Below are positions 41,769-51,546 of a stretch of DNA of 55,292 nucleotides, in pieces (position 1 is the first letter of the stretch; the number at the start of each line of letters is the position of its first letter). The notes under the pieces were generated by a model. It was not told the DNA's origin, ran no database searches, and worked only from the letters and a program-made list of their open reading frames with translations. A program made the position numbers and the translations under genes. The stretch comes from Paludibaculum fermentans. GTDB taxonomy: Bacteria; Acidobacteriota; Terriglobia; Bryobacterales; Bryobacteraceae. Where the stretch lies: assembly GCF_015277775.1 (NCBI RefSeq), contig NZ_CP063850.1:1-55292 (forward strand), written 5' to 3'.

Positions 41769-42062
41769 CCATCGCCAGAGAGGCGGGCTTCTGTCATTTG
41801 GGGCACATAACCCTGTGGTACATTGAAGACTTCAAAAGGGGATGGGAGGGTGAGCCTGAATATCGAGGAGTGTGCGGCGTCCCGGACGCGCGCAGTGTCC
41901 CGGCAGAATGAGGGACGTTCCTCCCGACGGCAACAGACGCGTCGTCCCCCGATTGAAGCACTGGAAACGGAATCAGAAGTAAGAGCACCCGTCCTGGACA
42001 CGGTGTGTAGAAGGTTCTGACACGACCAGCAGCGCCCGGCGTAATCGGAGGTCGATAGAAGT
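41769..42062 (+). other. Intergenic region between the tandem propeller-like genes
   Basis: This is 294 bp without a convincing gene. A short open frame from TTG 41823 lacks a ribosome-binding site and reads as low-complexity Arg/Ser. GGAGGT (about 42047-42052) serves copy 2. No riboswitch or clear terminator was recognised. Confidence 0.5.
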
Positions 42063-44404
42063 ATGAGAAAACTCATCCTGCTTGGCGCGTTGGCTATTCC
42101 GCTACTTGGCCAGTTCAACTCCTACCGCTACACGGCCGGGAACAAGTTCGCCAATTTCCCCGACTTTGAAGCGCCCAACCAGCCGGAACCGGCCAAGAAC
42201 GCATGCGTTCAGGATTCATTCTGGTTCGACAACACCGTGTGTAAGCTCACCGATGTACTGGCCCAGTGGAATCCCATCAACCCGGCTGTGTTCATGGAGA
42301 AGATCCCGGTATCGCGCTGGACTACCGAGAATGCGGACGCATCGCTGTATTACACCCAGATCTCCGGAGACGTGCCGCCAAAGCTGGGACGGGGACAAAT
42401 CGCAATCTACCGGGCCTCCGATAACTCGCTGTATGCCCACCCGAACCTGACGGCGTATGAAGGGCAGGAGTTCCGCTGGAGTGACACCGACCCCAAGGTC
42501 ATGTATTACATCCCCATCGGAACATGCCAGTTTTCGGCCTACGACGTCGATACGCAGAAGACCACGGTCATCCGGGATTTCCGGGTCGACTACCCGGCCT
42601 GCACGACCATCCGGAACGATACGGAAGGCACATCGTCGGTCGGCTCCAGGTACTGGGCGTGGATGGTGCAGGGCGCCCCACGCTTTGGGAACACCCGGCT
42701 GCTGGCCATTGTTGTCTAGTCCGGCATGGGCCGCGGCGGAACCACGGTCTGGACGAAGCCAAGTTTGTCGAGCAGGGCGGAACGTCCGACGCCTGGAACA
42801 GCTATGGCCCCATTGGCAGGCCGAACATGGTCGACATCGCCCCATCGAACGATAGAGTACTCGTGCTGTGGCCGACCGTTGCGTATCCGGTTCCCGAAAA
42901 TACGGTGATCAATGCGGCGGCGTCCAAGATCGAGTCAGGCAAGCTCACCGTCTATTCCCTCGTTCCGTTCCAGAAACTTTTTGCCGTCGGGGACATCATC
43001 CAACTGCGCTATGCCAACAGCACAGCCACGGGCGGACCGGGCTGTTCCGGGGCCGCCGGCAATGCGTTGACTGAAAGATACACCATCGAATCATTCCCCG
43101 ATCCGTACACGGCCGTGATCGACGTCTCCAGCGCCGGACTGAGTGACGGAGCCTACACTTGCTCCTATATGAACCCGGCGATCACGGCGCTGACCGTGTC
43201 CGGCGGGACGGCCACCATGACAACGGGCTCCAAGCACTTTATGGAAGTGGGCCGGGTCTTCGTTCTCTTCAACACGCCGGATCCGGCCCTGAATGGCCGG
43301 ACGTGTGTCGTGAAGGAGATAGTGGACGAGAAGACCGTGAGATTCACCGCGGCGGTGGCGGATGGTATCTATACCGCGTCGATGATGTACTACCGGGACA
43401 CAAAGAGGGGATCCGGGCTGCCGGATCTGAACACCTCCTATCCCACCTTCCGTCCGCCCAACGCGACCAACGACGGCGCCCATGTATACAATCTGGATTT
43501 CTCGAATCCGGTGCGGGTATCCAACGGGCAGCCGCATACGGGCTGGGCCTGGGACCTGAACGGCGACCCGGTGCTGCTGCAGCAGATCTCGCAGCCCAAC
43601 TGGTCGGCCGCGCAGGTCGACACCTTCGGGTTTACGAACATCTACACCGGCGTCTACACGCCGCTCTTCCTGCACGCCGATTTCAACTATGAAGCGACGG
43701 CAATGCACCAGTCGCGTTTCTACGACCGCAGCATCAGAGGGTGGGGGTTGTTCAAGCTGGCAAACCGCTCAACGGCGAAGAGCCCGATTCGCGACCAGGT
43801 ACTGTTGGTCGAGCTCAAGCACTATAAGGAACACCCAGAGATCTGGCGCGTCGGCAACATCCACAACGACTATGGATGCACCACCTCCCCCGCCGAGGAG
43901 CTGTATAAGATCAATGGTTGCAGTCCCTCGAAGCCCTACGACACAGAGGCGCAGTTAAGCCTGTCCAGGGATGGGCTGTCTTACTATTGGTCCGGGTTGT
44001 GGCCAAACGGGAGTGTGGCCATCAACGTCTACCGCGGCAACATCCCCCTGCGAGTCAAGACGAAGGGCTCCTTCGCGCCTACGGAAGTAACGGGCACTGG
44101 CGCTGTCGTTTCCTACATCGCGCCCACCGCGGACTCGACCTGCACTGTCACCACCAGCGAGCATGACGACTATTCCGATCCGGTTGAGACCGACGTACCG
44201 GCCGCAGGAGACACGCAACTGAGGACTTTCGTCATTGGAGCATCCGTGGCGTTGGCTCCCAACACGGCCTACTACAGTAAGATCAGTTGCGTCTGGAATC
44301 CCGCCGACCCGAACGCCGTCTCGCGGGAGGACATTGCCGGCTCGTTCACAACATCAGGTGATACCGAGCTGCGGGCGCGGCGCCCCACGCCCGAGCGCCG
44401 CTAA
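42063..44404 (+). pseudogene. Secreted propeller-like protein, copy 2 (one-base deletion near 42718)
   Basis: The reading starts at ATG 42063 with signal peptide MRKLILLGALAIPLLGQ. It follows copy 1 closely until GTT GTC TAG at about 42712-42720, where a premature stop falls at the position of a tyrosine (VVYDME in copy 1). Adding one base restores VVY, then VRHGPRRNHGLDEAKFVEQG at the same spacing as copy 1, and the frame then stays open to 44404. Corrected length is about 780 residues. C-terminal features match copy 1, including GWAWDLNGDPVLLQQISQPN and the Fn3-like end. Conservation after the break is high and shows no further damage, so this is either a very recent mutation or a sequence error. 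Fragments as written: 42063-42719 and a downstream frame to 44404. Confidence 0.75.
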
Positions 44405-45154
44405 TCAGGGCCGGCCGCCCAACGTCATCTCGAGCCGGAACAGACTGTCGCTGCAGTAAGACAGGCTGCGTGGAATGCGGGGGATTCCGGCGTAGCGGAA
44501 AAACCGGTTCCCGAGATAGGTGATCCGCGGCGCGGTGAAACCAATCCCGCTGAATAGATCGGCCCACAGATGGGGCTGCTGGTGCTTACCCCACGTGACC
44601 GCAGGGTTGAAGGGGCTGCGCAGCCCAAGATCTCCAAACAGGTTACGCCGCATGGCGTCGATGATGACGACCTTACCGCCTCGCGCCATGATGCGCGCCA
44701 GATCCGTGAAGATCCGGCTGAACGCGGCCCGGGCTTGCGTATCCTCGTGCAGGCGGGCGCACGCCGGCTCATCGACGTGATTGATTGAGGCTACGGACAA
44801 CACGAGATCGTAGCTGCCGTCCGGAGCTTCATGCTCCTGGAGTTTTTTCGGTTCAATTTCCACGCCGCTCAGATCGAGACGCGCCGCCAGTTTTCGAAAC
44901 TGCTCCAGATAATTGGCGGCATCATAGAACCCGTCGGACCGCGGTTCCAGGCCGACGGCCCGGCTGGCCCCGTGAACGCCCGCCCACAGGCAGAACTCCC
45001 CTCGCCCGCACCCAACCTCAAGCACCCGCTTACCGCGCAGGTCAATGTCACCGAAGAGCTGGCGGGCGCGCACAGGGAAGTCAATTCCGCGGCTCCAAAG
45101 CCCGGCTTCCTTGCCAACCAGGAGCAGGTTATTTACACTTTCAGATTCCGTCAT
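44405..45154 (-). CDS. SAM-dependent methyltransferase (class I)
   Basis: This 249-residue protein has SAM-binding motif I VLEVGCGRGEF (44-54), an acidic loop GLEPRSDG, and motif SYDLVLSVASINHVDEP near 116-132. It looks like a small-molecule or sugar O-methyltransferase. Proteins of this type methylate terminal or internal sugars of polysaccharides, though the substrate here is unknown. It starts at ATG 45154 and its stop abuts the stop of the convergent propeller-like gene with no gap. It is separated from other EPS biosynthesis genes by the surface-protein block. Confidence 0.85.
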   Translation of the reverse strand: MTESESVNNLLLVGKEAGLWSRGIDFPVRARQLFGDIDLRGKRVLEVGCGRGEFCLWAGVHGASRAVGLEPRSDGFYDAANYLEQFRKLAARLDLSGVEIEPKKLQEHEAPDGSYDLVLSVASINHVDEPACARLHEDTQARAAFSRIFTDLARIMARGGKVVIIDAMRRNLFGDLGLRSPFNPAVTWGKHQQPHLWADLFSGIGFTAPRITYLGNRFFRYAGIPRIPRSLSYCSDSLFRLEMTLGGRP

Positions 45155-45297
45155 CCCGATGTCGCCAAAACAGCCCTAGCTTACACCCGAAACAGCGGCG
45201 CTGCATCGAATGATTGGTAATCCGCCAGATGAACGCCGTCATCGGCGGGACCACCCCGGAATTCCGCGCCAGTGCCTCATCTTGCGCCCCTGTTATA

Positions 45298-46059
45298 ATG
45301 GCCCTGCGCCTCTTGTGGTCAAGGTTGGGCTGGACCATGTTCTTCAATATGCTCACTGTCTCCTTGATTTTCGCCGCCTGGATCTACCAGGCTGGTTCAC
45401 TCCAGGCAAACGTGATACCACAGCCCCTGCAGGCCCAGGATGCCAAACCCAGGGCGGCTGGAAGGGCGAAAGCGGCAAAGCTCACGCTGGTCGCCAAGAG
45501 TGCTCTCACTGCGAGTTCGGAATCAACCGCCCGCCTGGCCGACCCCGACACCCCTGAAGTGATGTCAAGAGAGTACCTGGCCGCAATCTGCCAGTCCTCT
45601 TCGGCCTCGCTGGGCTTCTCCACGGCCAGCAGCAGCACACCGATCCCCGACTGCGTGATTGGGACGAATGAGTTGGTTTACGGCGTGGCGAAGTTCTCGG
45701 CGACAGCGGTCAACGCCGTGCAGGGCCATTTCAAATTGCCCGCAGGTTTCAACACTCTCAGCGTGGAGGTCGAAACCCGTACGCCGGCGGATCCCGGCAA
45801 CGTAGTCTGGCAACTTCAGAACATCTGCGTTGGACAGGATGAACCCACCACTCTCGATTGGGGCGCTCCGGATTCCGTGACCATGACCTCGCCCGGCATC
45901 CCGGCGCAGTTGGCCACGGGGCGGATAGAGCCGGTCAATACGCCTGGATGCGCGGCGGGAAAGCGCTTCTTTTTCCGGTTCTTCCGGGATCCGTCCCATC
46001 CCTCCGACGACTTTGAATCGGCTGCGGAACTGGTTTCCCTTCGCTTCGTCGTGCGGTGA
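45298..46059 (+). CDS. Secreted protein consisting of module A (paralogue of the C-terminus of 19046-20617)
   Basis: This protein has about 253 residues from ATG 45298. The N-terminus is a basic stretch plus a hydrophobic segment (MFFNMLTVSLIFAAWIYQAG), then a low-complexity Ala/Lys/Ser linker to about 95. The rest is module A: AAICQSSSASLGFSTASSST, PDCVIGTNELVYGVAKFS, VVWQLQNICVGQD and GKRFFFRFFRDPSHPSDDFE. The same residues appear in order in the tail-fibre-like protein (PDCVIGANGVIYGVAKFS; GKRIYFTVFRDNAH). TATAAT at 45294-45299 could be a -10, which would instead favour ATG 45337 as start. The G8-like gene follows 7 bp downstream, as the tail-fibre-like gene precedes its G8 gene. Function unknown. 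Confidence 0.65.
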   Translation: MALRLLWSRLGWTMFFNMLTVSLIFAAWIYQAGSLQANVIPQPLQAQDAKPRAAGRAKAAKLTLVAKSALTASSESTARLADPDTPEVMSREYLAAICQSSSASLGFSTASSSTPIPDCVIGTNELVYGVAKFSATAVNAVQGHFKLPAGFNTLSVEVETRTPADPGNVVWQLQNICVGQDEPTTLDWGAPDSVTMTSPGIPAQLATGRIEPVNTPGCAAGKRFFFRFFRDPSHPSDDFESAAELVSLRFVVR

Positions 46060-46066
46060 CCTCGCG

Positions 46067-48004
46067 ATGAAACATCTGTGGTTGGTTGGCCTTTTGTTCA
46101 CGTCGGTGACGGCGGGTGCCGCGGATTTCACCTCGGCGCGCTCAGGCAACTGGGATGACCCGTCCACCTGGTCGCCGTCCGGCACGCCCGGCATCGGAGA
46201 TCGCGTCACCATCGAGGGCCGGCACACCGTCACCATCCCGGACTCCTACACGGCAACGATCGGGGATTCGCCCTCTGACGACACGGCCACGCCCGCCATC
46301 CAGTGCGGCTCGCCCAACGGCAGCGGCACACTGGCCATCCGCGGCACGTTGATCTTTCGCGGCCCGGTGCGGCAATGCAACTCTACCTGGACGGTGGGGC
46401 CCGGCGCTGTAGTCACGCACGATTCATCCGGAGCAGCCAAGCCGGCGGACACAAACTACACGTGGAAACTGGGCATGCAGAATGGTCAATCGGGATCCCG
46501 CCTGGTGATTGAGGGTACACGGGAGCGCAGGGCGGTCTTCAATATAGCCACGGACAGCGGCAACGCAGGCGGCTTCCAGGGCGGCACACTCACGACGCAG
46601 GACGCGGGCCTGGTGCAGGCCTCCTACGCCAACTTCAGTCATTGGGGCACAGCCGCCAGCTATTTGCTCCGCACCTGGCCGCATTCCAAGGGGGCGGCGG
46701 CGTATTTCGACTCCTGCAACATCAGCAACTCAGGGCCGATCATACTGCACGGAATCCGGCCCAACGTCACCTTCCGCATCCTCAACACCGTCATTACGGC
46801 GCCGCTCATTCCGTCCACAAACCGCTACATCGAACTCGGATACGGCGCCTATCTGACGGCAACGCCCTCCGGCGGCGACCTGCGTATCGAAGGATCCTAC
46901 ATCGAAGGGACGGTGGCGCTGAACGTGAACAGCAACCTCATCGGCAAGGACGCCGGCTTCACGATCAGGAATACCATTCTCGCCGGGGGGGCAAAGTCCG
47001 GCCAAGTGCCGTTTCTTCAGTCCAACAGCCCCGCCTTCGCGCCTGGAAACTGGGACCTCGTTTTCCTGGAGAACAGGATTCAGTCCAGTTCGGATTCAGG
47101 TTCGTTGCCGTCCGGCACATTACGGCGCACGATTCTCACGCGCAACTACCGCATCAACCCGCATTGGGTGTACCTGAGCCCCAGCGACACCAATCTCGAT
47201 GGTTGGATCGCGGAGGCTGAAGTGGACAACGGAACCGCGGGCGATATCCTGATGATTGTTCCGGGCAGAAACCCGTACCGGGTCACGATTCGCAACGGCA
47301 TCACTCCGCCGACGCCCGGGGGCCAGGCGCCCGGCGTCACCATCAACTACAACACCAGTATCAACTGCGACGGCAAGCCCTGGTTCTGTCCAGCCATCAC
47401 GGCCGAACGGAATACCTACCTGGGCGACGTCCAGGCCCTGACGGCCATCGGCGGAGAGAACAACGCCGGCGGCGCGGGCCTGTTCGCCTCCATCCAGTTC
47501 AATATCGCCTGGAGGACAACTCCTGGTATCGGCTACGTGACCAAGTGGCATAACCTCCAGACGCCCGTGGATGGCACCTATGCCCTGGCTGACTCCAACA
47601 ACTGGTGGAACTTCACCAATGAGCTGCGCTACGACAGGCTGGACACGAACCCCGGAGTGTATCTCACGCCGCCCGGCCCTAACGATAAGAATGCGGAGCC
47701 GCAGTTTTTGGAATGGCGCAACATGCGGCAATGGGGCTCGCGGCTGAAACCGGGGATTGCCTCCTGGGACCAGATCATGGCGGAGTTCCAGCAGTTGAAC
47801 CAGCCTGAGTACGACAAGCGCTTCAACCTGCTGGACATGTACAACTGGATTCGCGCCGGCTACCGGCCACAGAATGCGGCGGCCGCCTTGATGCAGGATG
47901 GCAGCGGCGGCACGATCGGCGCAATTCACCCGCTGTACGCATTTGAAACGCTGGATCGGGTCTACCAGGCCAGCCCGGGCTTCCTCGTCAACAACGGATT
48001 CTAA
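46067..48004 (+). CDS. Secreted G8-domain-like beta-helix protein (paralogue of 20614-22548)
   Basis: This 645-residue protein starts at ATG 46067 with signal peptide MKHLWLVGLLFTSVTAGAAD. The G8-like domain is at about 20-125 (SARSGNWDDPSTWSPSGTPG; GDRVTIEGRHTVTI; GTLIFRGPVRQCNSTW). It is followed by beta-helix-like strands and the C-terminal signature LLDMYNWIRAGYRPQNAA. It is almost the same length as the 644-residue paralogue and shares its layout throughout. Both follow a module A protein, so the pair was probably duplicated as a unit. The open frame extends to 46013 in the preceding gene without a good start. Confidence 0.75.
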   Translation: MKHLWLVGLLFTSVTAGAADFTSARSGNWDDPSTWSPSGTPGIGDRVTIEGRHTVTIPDSYTATIGDSPSDDTATPAIQCGSPNGSGTLAIRGTLIFRGPVRQCNSTWTVGPGAVVTHDSSGAAKPADTNYTWKLGMQNGQSGSRLVIEGTRERRAVFNIATDSGNAGGFQGGTLTTQDAGLVQASYANFSHWGTAASYLLRTWPHSKGAAAYFDSCNISNSGPIILHGIRPNVTFRILNTVITAPLIPSTNRYIELGYGAYLTATPSGGDLRIEGSYIEGTVALNVNSNLIGKDAGFTIRNTILAGGAKSGQVPFLQSNSPAFAPGNWDLVFLENRIQSSSDSGSLPSGTLRRTILTRNYRINPHWVYLSPSDTNLDGWIAEAEVDNGTAGDILMIVPGRNPYRVTIRNGITPPTPGGQAPGVTINYNTSINCDGKPWFCPAITAERNTYLGDVQALTAIGGENNAGGAGLFASIQFNIAWRTTPGIGYVTKWHNLQTPVDGTYALADSNNWWNFTNELRYDRLDTNPGVYLTPPGPNDKNAEPQFLEWRNMRQWGSRLKPGIASWDQIMAEFQQLNQPEYDKRFNLLDMYNWIRAGYRPQNAAAALMQDGSGGTIGAIHPLYAFETLDRVYQASPGFLVNNGF

Positions 48005-48036
48005 GAATCAGCGTGGGCGCTGCCAGCGGATACGGC

Positions 48037-49667
48037 TTAGCGCCACTTGGAGAGGAACTGCTTCTTGAGCCCGGCGTACAGCTTGGATTGGGAGTCGGGC
48101 GACCATTTCATATTCTGGTAAATCACATACCCTGCTGGCGAGCTTCCATCGGAGACAAAGCACTTCTTCCAAAGGTCAGGGTGGGCTTGAATGAGCTGGT
48201 CGAGCAGATGGTCATGCAGATAGTCGTGGCTAGGCTGCGTAGAGTCCCGAATGACGTAGCGGACCGGTAGCTCATCCAGTTTCACCGAGAGCTCATCGAC
48301 TGTCCGCAGAAGGGGGCGGTAGCCGGTGGCGTTCCAACTCTCATCACAGAAGACTTTCGTGGGACGGACGAAGATTCGCTTGGGCCGGGAGTCCTCACTC
48401 TGAACGAACTCCGCAATCCAGGGCCCCTCCCGGGCGCTGGAAACCAGGATCGCGCCGGACTGGCCGACATCGTATCGATTAATGAACTCGACGGCCTGGC
48501 GCATGTCGTTCTGGGGCGGCCGCCGGAAGTCCATCCAGTTGAGTTTGATGTATACGCCGAAAAACAACACCAGGACCGCGTTTACGGCGATACGGGAGCG
48601 CACGCGCATCAGGCTCAGCACTTCCGTCAAACCCAGCAGGGCGAAGAAGATCACCGCCATATACACAACGATGAAGAGGCGTTCCTGCACGGGGACGCGG
48701 GCCGCCACAACGGCAACCAGGCTGGCTGGCACCGTGGCGAGTAAGCACAACTCCAGAGCGCTGGCCTCTTTCCTGCGGCGGAGCACAAAGAAGGCGCCCA
48801 CGGTCGCGGGAATCAGGAGAAACGAGGTCTCCCGCCAGAGTGCCGCCAGAAACTTTCCGGTGAATCCCCAGAAGCTCGGCAGATCAAGACCGACGGTACC
48901 GACGAGCAGCGCGCTCCGGCTAATAAGAAGCCACGGCCCATATAGCCCCACGACCAAGATGGGAGCGAGCCAAAAGGAGCGCACTTTCAACAAAGACCAT
49001 TTGGACCCGGCAACGATGTACAAGCCGGGAACAAGCAGAATGTAGTAACTGCTGTTCTTCGTGAGAATGGCCGCTGCCGCCAGCACGCCGAAGAGCGCTG
49101 AGCGGCGCCAGGAAGGGCAATTCGCAAAATGGACAAATGCCAACACCGCGAAAAACGCAACCATTGAAGAGGAGATATCGACCATCACCAGACAAACGCT
49201 CCACGCCACAACCGGGACTGCACACAGCGCAACCGCGGCGGCAATGGCAGGAGCGATTCCGAAGCGCCGCCTGAGTATGAGGAAGAACCCCGCGCCCAGC
49301 GCGCTCAGCGAGATGGCGATCAACCAAAGCGCGGAGGCGCGGGAGAGGCCGGCCACGAGCATCCAAAGCCCTTCCCCGCCGTAGAACAGACGGGGGGCCA
49401 GACGCCGATGGCGAAGTACGGGACATGGGTGTAATAGGCGGTGGCGTATTTGACCGGGTTTGGGAAGGGAAACGTGAGACAGGCGGCAAGGAAGTCCCGC
49501 AGCATCACGCCCCCGATGAAGTGGGCTGCCTCGTCAGGAAAGCCTCCAAAGGCCGCCATGGGAGCGCCAGCAGCGATCTGAACCTTCCGAGCGACTCCGA
49601 GCAGTAGGGCAAAGACGGCAATTAACTGGAAGACTAGCGGCCTTAAAGGTCGCATTCTTTCTCGCAT
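48037..49667 (-). pseudogene. GT39/ArnT-like polytopic glycosyltransferase, frameshifted in a G6 run
   Basis: Two overlapping frames give one protein. The first is 49667 down to about 49395 (MRPLRPLVFQLIAVFALLLG; GGFPDEAAHFIGGVML with the Asp-Glu pair typical of the first periplasmic loop; THVPYFAIGVWPP). The second is about 49390 down to 48037 (FYGGEGLWMLVAGLSRASAL; ILTKNSSYYILLVPGLY; many membrane segments; soluble tail). One more base in G6 (49392-49397 on plus) makes WPPRLFYGGEGLWML continuous, giving about 543 residues. The family transfers sugars from polyprenyl-phosphate donors on the periplasmic side, which would suit late side-chain addition. The break lies at a homopolymer with no other damage, so it may be a sequence error. 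Confidence 0.75.
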
Positions 49668-49935
49668 GTCACAAATGTAATTCGCATTTAGAGAATACCC
49701 CTTCGGCCATAGAGGAGCATGTCTGTATCGTGGAAAGCCCCAGTCGCACGTTCTTCCCTAGACGGCAGGAGAATAGCCTCGTCGAGACCAGATTCCACCA
49801 TCCATCAAAGTTACACGACCTTCTTAGCTATCCTACTAAATGCACTCCCCCAGAGGAAGTGCGCGATTGCCCGGTAAATGGCGGCCGGCACGCCGCCGGT
49901 GCCATCCGTCAGGCTCTCCAAGGCAGGCCGCTACA
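49668..49935. other. Intergenic region with a GC hairpin downstream of the exosortase operon
   Basis: This is 268 bp with no convincing gene. An inverted repeat, GGCGGC (49880-49885) and GCCGCC (49892-49897), lies 38 bp beyond the stop of the minus-strand deacetylase. It could form a transcription-stopping hairpin but lacks a clear U-tract. The part next to 49667 is AT-richer and probably holds the GT39 promoter. Confidence 0.4.
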
Positions 49936-50811
49936 CTACGGCTGCCATACCGGAGCGGCGTTCCATTCGGGGTTGGCCAGCGCCGCCTCAAACGGCTCGT
50001 AGTCGATCAGGCCGCAAAGTTGGCGGATGCGGCCGGCCATGCCGTTCAGATTCGTGTAGTGCCGGAACTGGGAGAGCGCCCGGCCCTCCATCCGCGGCTG
50101 TTCCGGATCCACCTCCCAGGGGTGGAAGTAGGTGATCACCGGCACCTTCTCCTGCACCGCGCGGCCAATGCCCAAACGCGTGTACAGAAACGGGAAGATG
50201 CGCAGGTAGCCGCCGCCGGCCACCGGCCAGTTCGGGCCCGCGCCCAGGCGGAACGTCGTAATGGGGAACTCCAGCAGCGAGCCGGACGGCGTGGCCAGGC
50301 GGAACGGAGCACGAGGCGCATCCGGGATGCCGTAGAAGTCGTGCCGCACCGGAAAGATGCTGGAATCGTAGCGGAAACCGCACTCGGCGAGAATATCCAG
50401 CGCCCACAGCGATTGGCGCGTGATGGAGTAGCTGGGCGCCCGATAGCCCCAGGCTGCCCGGCCGGCGGCCTGTTCCACCACATCTTTCGCCTGCCGCGTG
50501 TCCTGCCGGAACTCCTCGGGCGAGAGCTTGTAGATCAACCGGTGCCAGTAGGAGTGCACGGCGATTTCGTGACCGCGGCTGACGATCTCGCGGACGATCG
50601 CCGGACACCGCTCAGCCACCCACCCCAGGGTGAAAAACGTGCCCTTCACCCCGCACTCATCGAACAGGTCCAGCACTTTCATCGTGTTGGCTTCCACCCG
50701 GCTGGGATAGCCGGGCCAGCTGTCGCGGCTCACGCGGTCGGCGAACGCCTCCACCTGGAAGTAGTCCTCCACATCCACGGAGAGAATACCCTTGGGCCGT
50801 TTGGGGTTCAT
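49936..50811 (-). CDS. XrtA-system polysaccharide deacetylase (NodB with DUF3473 tail)
   Basis: This 291-residue protein has the hallmark N-terminus GILSVDVEDYFQVEAFADRV. NodB-type motifs follow: GTFFTLGWVAERCPAIVREI, HEIAVHSYWHRLIYKLSPEE with the metal histidines, and GYRAPSYSITRQSLWALDIL. The C-terminal extension carries TYFHPWEVDPEQPRM, as in DUF3473. This subtype travels with exosortase A loci and is thought to deacetylate the EPS or its precursor. It is last in the minus-strand operon exosortase, ACP, VOC, deacetylase, and overlaps VOC by ATGA. Confidence 0.93.
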   Translation of the reverse strand: MNPKRPKGILSVDVEDYFQVEAFADRVSRDSWPGYPSRVEANTMKVLDLFDECGVKGTFFTLGWVAERCPAIVREIVSRGHEIAVHSYWHRLIYKLSPEEFRQDTRQAKDVVEQAAGRAAWGYRAPSYSITRQSLWALDILAECGFRYDSSIFPVRHDFYGIPDAPRAPFRLATPSGSLLEFPITTFRLGAGPNWPVAGGGYLRIFPFLYTRLGIGRAVQEKVPVITYFHPWEVDPEQPRMEGRALSQFRHYTNLNGMAGRIRQLCGLIDYEPFEAALANPEWNAAPVWQP

Positions 50812-51233
50812 GCCGCGCTCTCCGGCAGCCGCCGCTCGACATACTCCAGCACCAGCCGCTCCCTGGTGACCATCCAGGCGATGCGGCGTCCGCCGAAGGC
50901 CACCGCCGGCTTGGGCGGACGGATGACCACCGCCTTGCGGCGCTTCATGGCCTCAATCTGCGGCTCCAGCAGGTCCACTTCGTAGCACAGGTGGTGCAGG
51001 CCGCCGCCCTTGGCCAGGAAAGGCGCCACGGGAGAATCGGGGCCGGCCGGCGCCACCAACTCCACCTGTACGCCATCCTCAGCCGGCTGAAGGAAGACCA
51101 CGCTCACCTTTTGCAGGGGATCATGAAAGATCTCCGACACCCAGCGCGCCTCCAGGGACGCTACCCAATGCGGCAATGCCTGCGCCACATCGTCCACGAT
51201 ATAACCCACGTGGTGCAGGCGCGGCTCAGCCAT
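50808..51233 (-). CDS. VOC-superfamily (glyoxalase/methylmalonyl-CoA epimerase-like) protein
   Basis: This 141-residue protein carries paired beta-alpha-beta-beta-beta units of the VOC fold: LHHVGYIVDDVAQALPHWVA with the first metal His, VQVELVAPAGPDSPVAPFLA, then GGLHHLCYEVDLLEPQIEAM with the second His. Glu in LVLEYVE fits the last metal ligand. It resembles methylmalonyl-CoA epimerase but its substrate here may be an acyl-ACP, since it lies directly after the ACP gene (8-bp overlap) and before the deacetylase (ATGA overlap). That link is inferred from order only. Confidence 0.8.
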   Translation of the reverse strand: MAEPRLHHVGYIVDDVAQALPHWVASLEARWVSEIFHDPLQKVSVVFLQPAEDGVQVELVAPAGPDSPVAPFLAKGGGLHHLCYEVDLLEPQIEAMKRRKAVVIRPPKPAVAFGGRRIAWMVTRERLVLEYVERRLPESAA

Positions 51234-51474
51234 TGGTCAGCCGGGTCTCCAGTTCGCTTCGCATCGCTGCGAAGGAGAGGAGCGATTCCATCTGGTCGAG
51301 ATCCAGATCGAGCCCGAACTCCTCGTTGACCACGGCCATCAGCGTCACAGTGGCCATCGAATCCCACGCTGCCACCTGATCGGCCTGTGCGGCCCTGATC
51401 TGCTCCGGCGAGAGATCTGAAAAGACCGCCGCGAAACATGTTTCCAGTCTGGATGTGATGTCTGAATTGGACAA
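51226..51474 (-). CDS. Second acyl carrier protein
   Basis: This 82-residue protein starts at TTG 51474, which has GGGGAGA seven bases upstream; the open frame extends to 51543 but the extra residues are basic and unconserved. The phosphopantetheine site is AAWDSMATV at Ser39, followed by acidic helices (FGLDLDLDQMESLLSF). It is the same length as the ACP at 15546 but has low identity to it. It lies between the exosortase and VOC genes. Its partner for loading could be the FkbH-like protein, since FkbH-type ACPs are commonly small stand-alone proteins like this. Confidence 0.82.
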   Translation of the reverse strand: MSNSDITSRLETCFAAVFSDLSPEQIRAAQADQVAAWDSMATVTLMAVVNEEFGLDLDLDQMESLLSFAAMRSELETRLTNG

Positions 51475-51546
51475 ATGGCTCTCCCCATGAGGCCTGCGCG
51501 GCAGGCTCGTAAATCTCTGCCCCCAACGGGACCGCCGGCGCAACGG

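Noticed and set aside
41823-42020. Small open frame upstream of the second propeller-like gene
   Set aside because: TTG start without ribosome-binding site and Arg/Ser-rich random-looking product.
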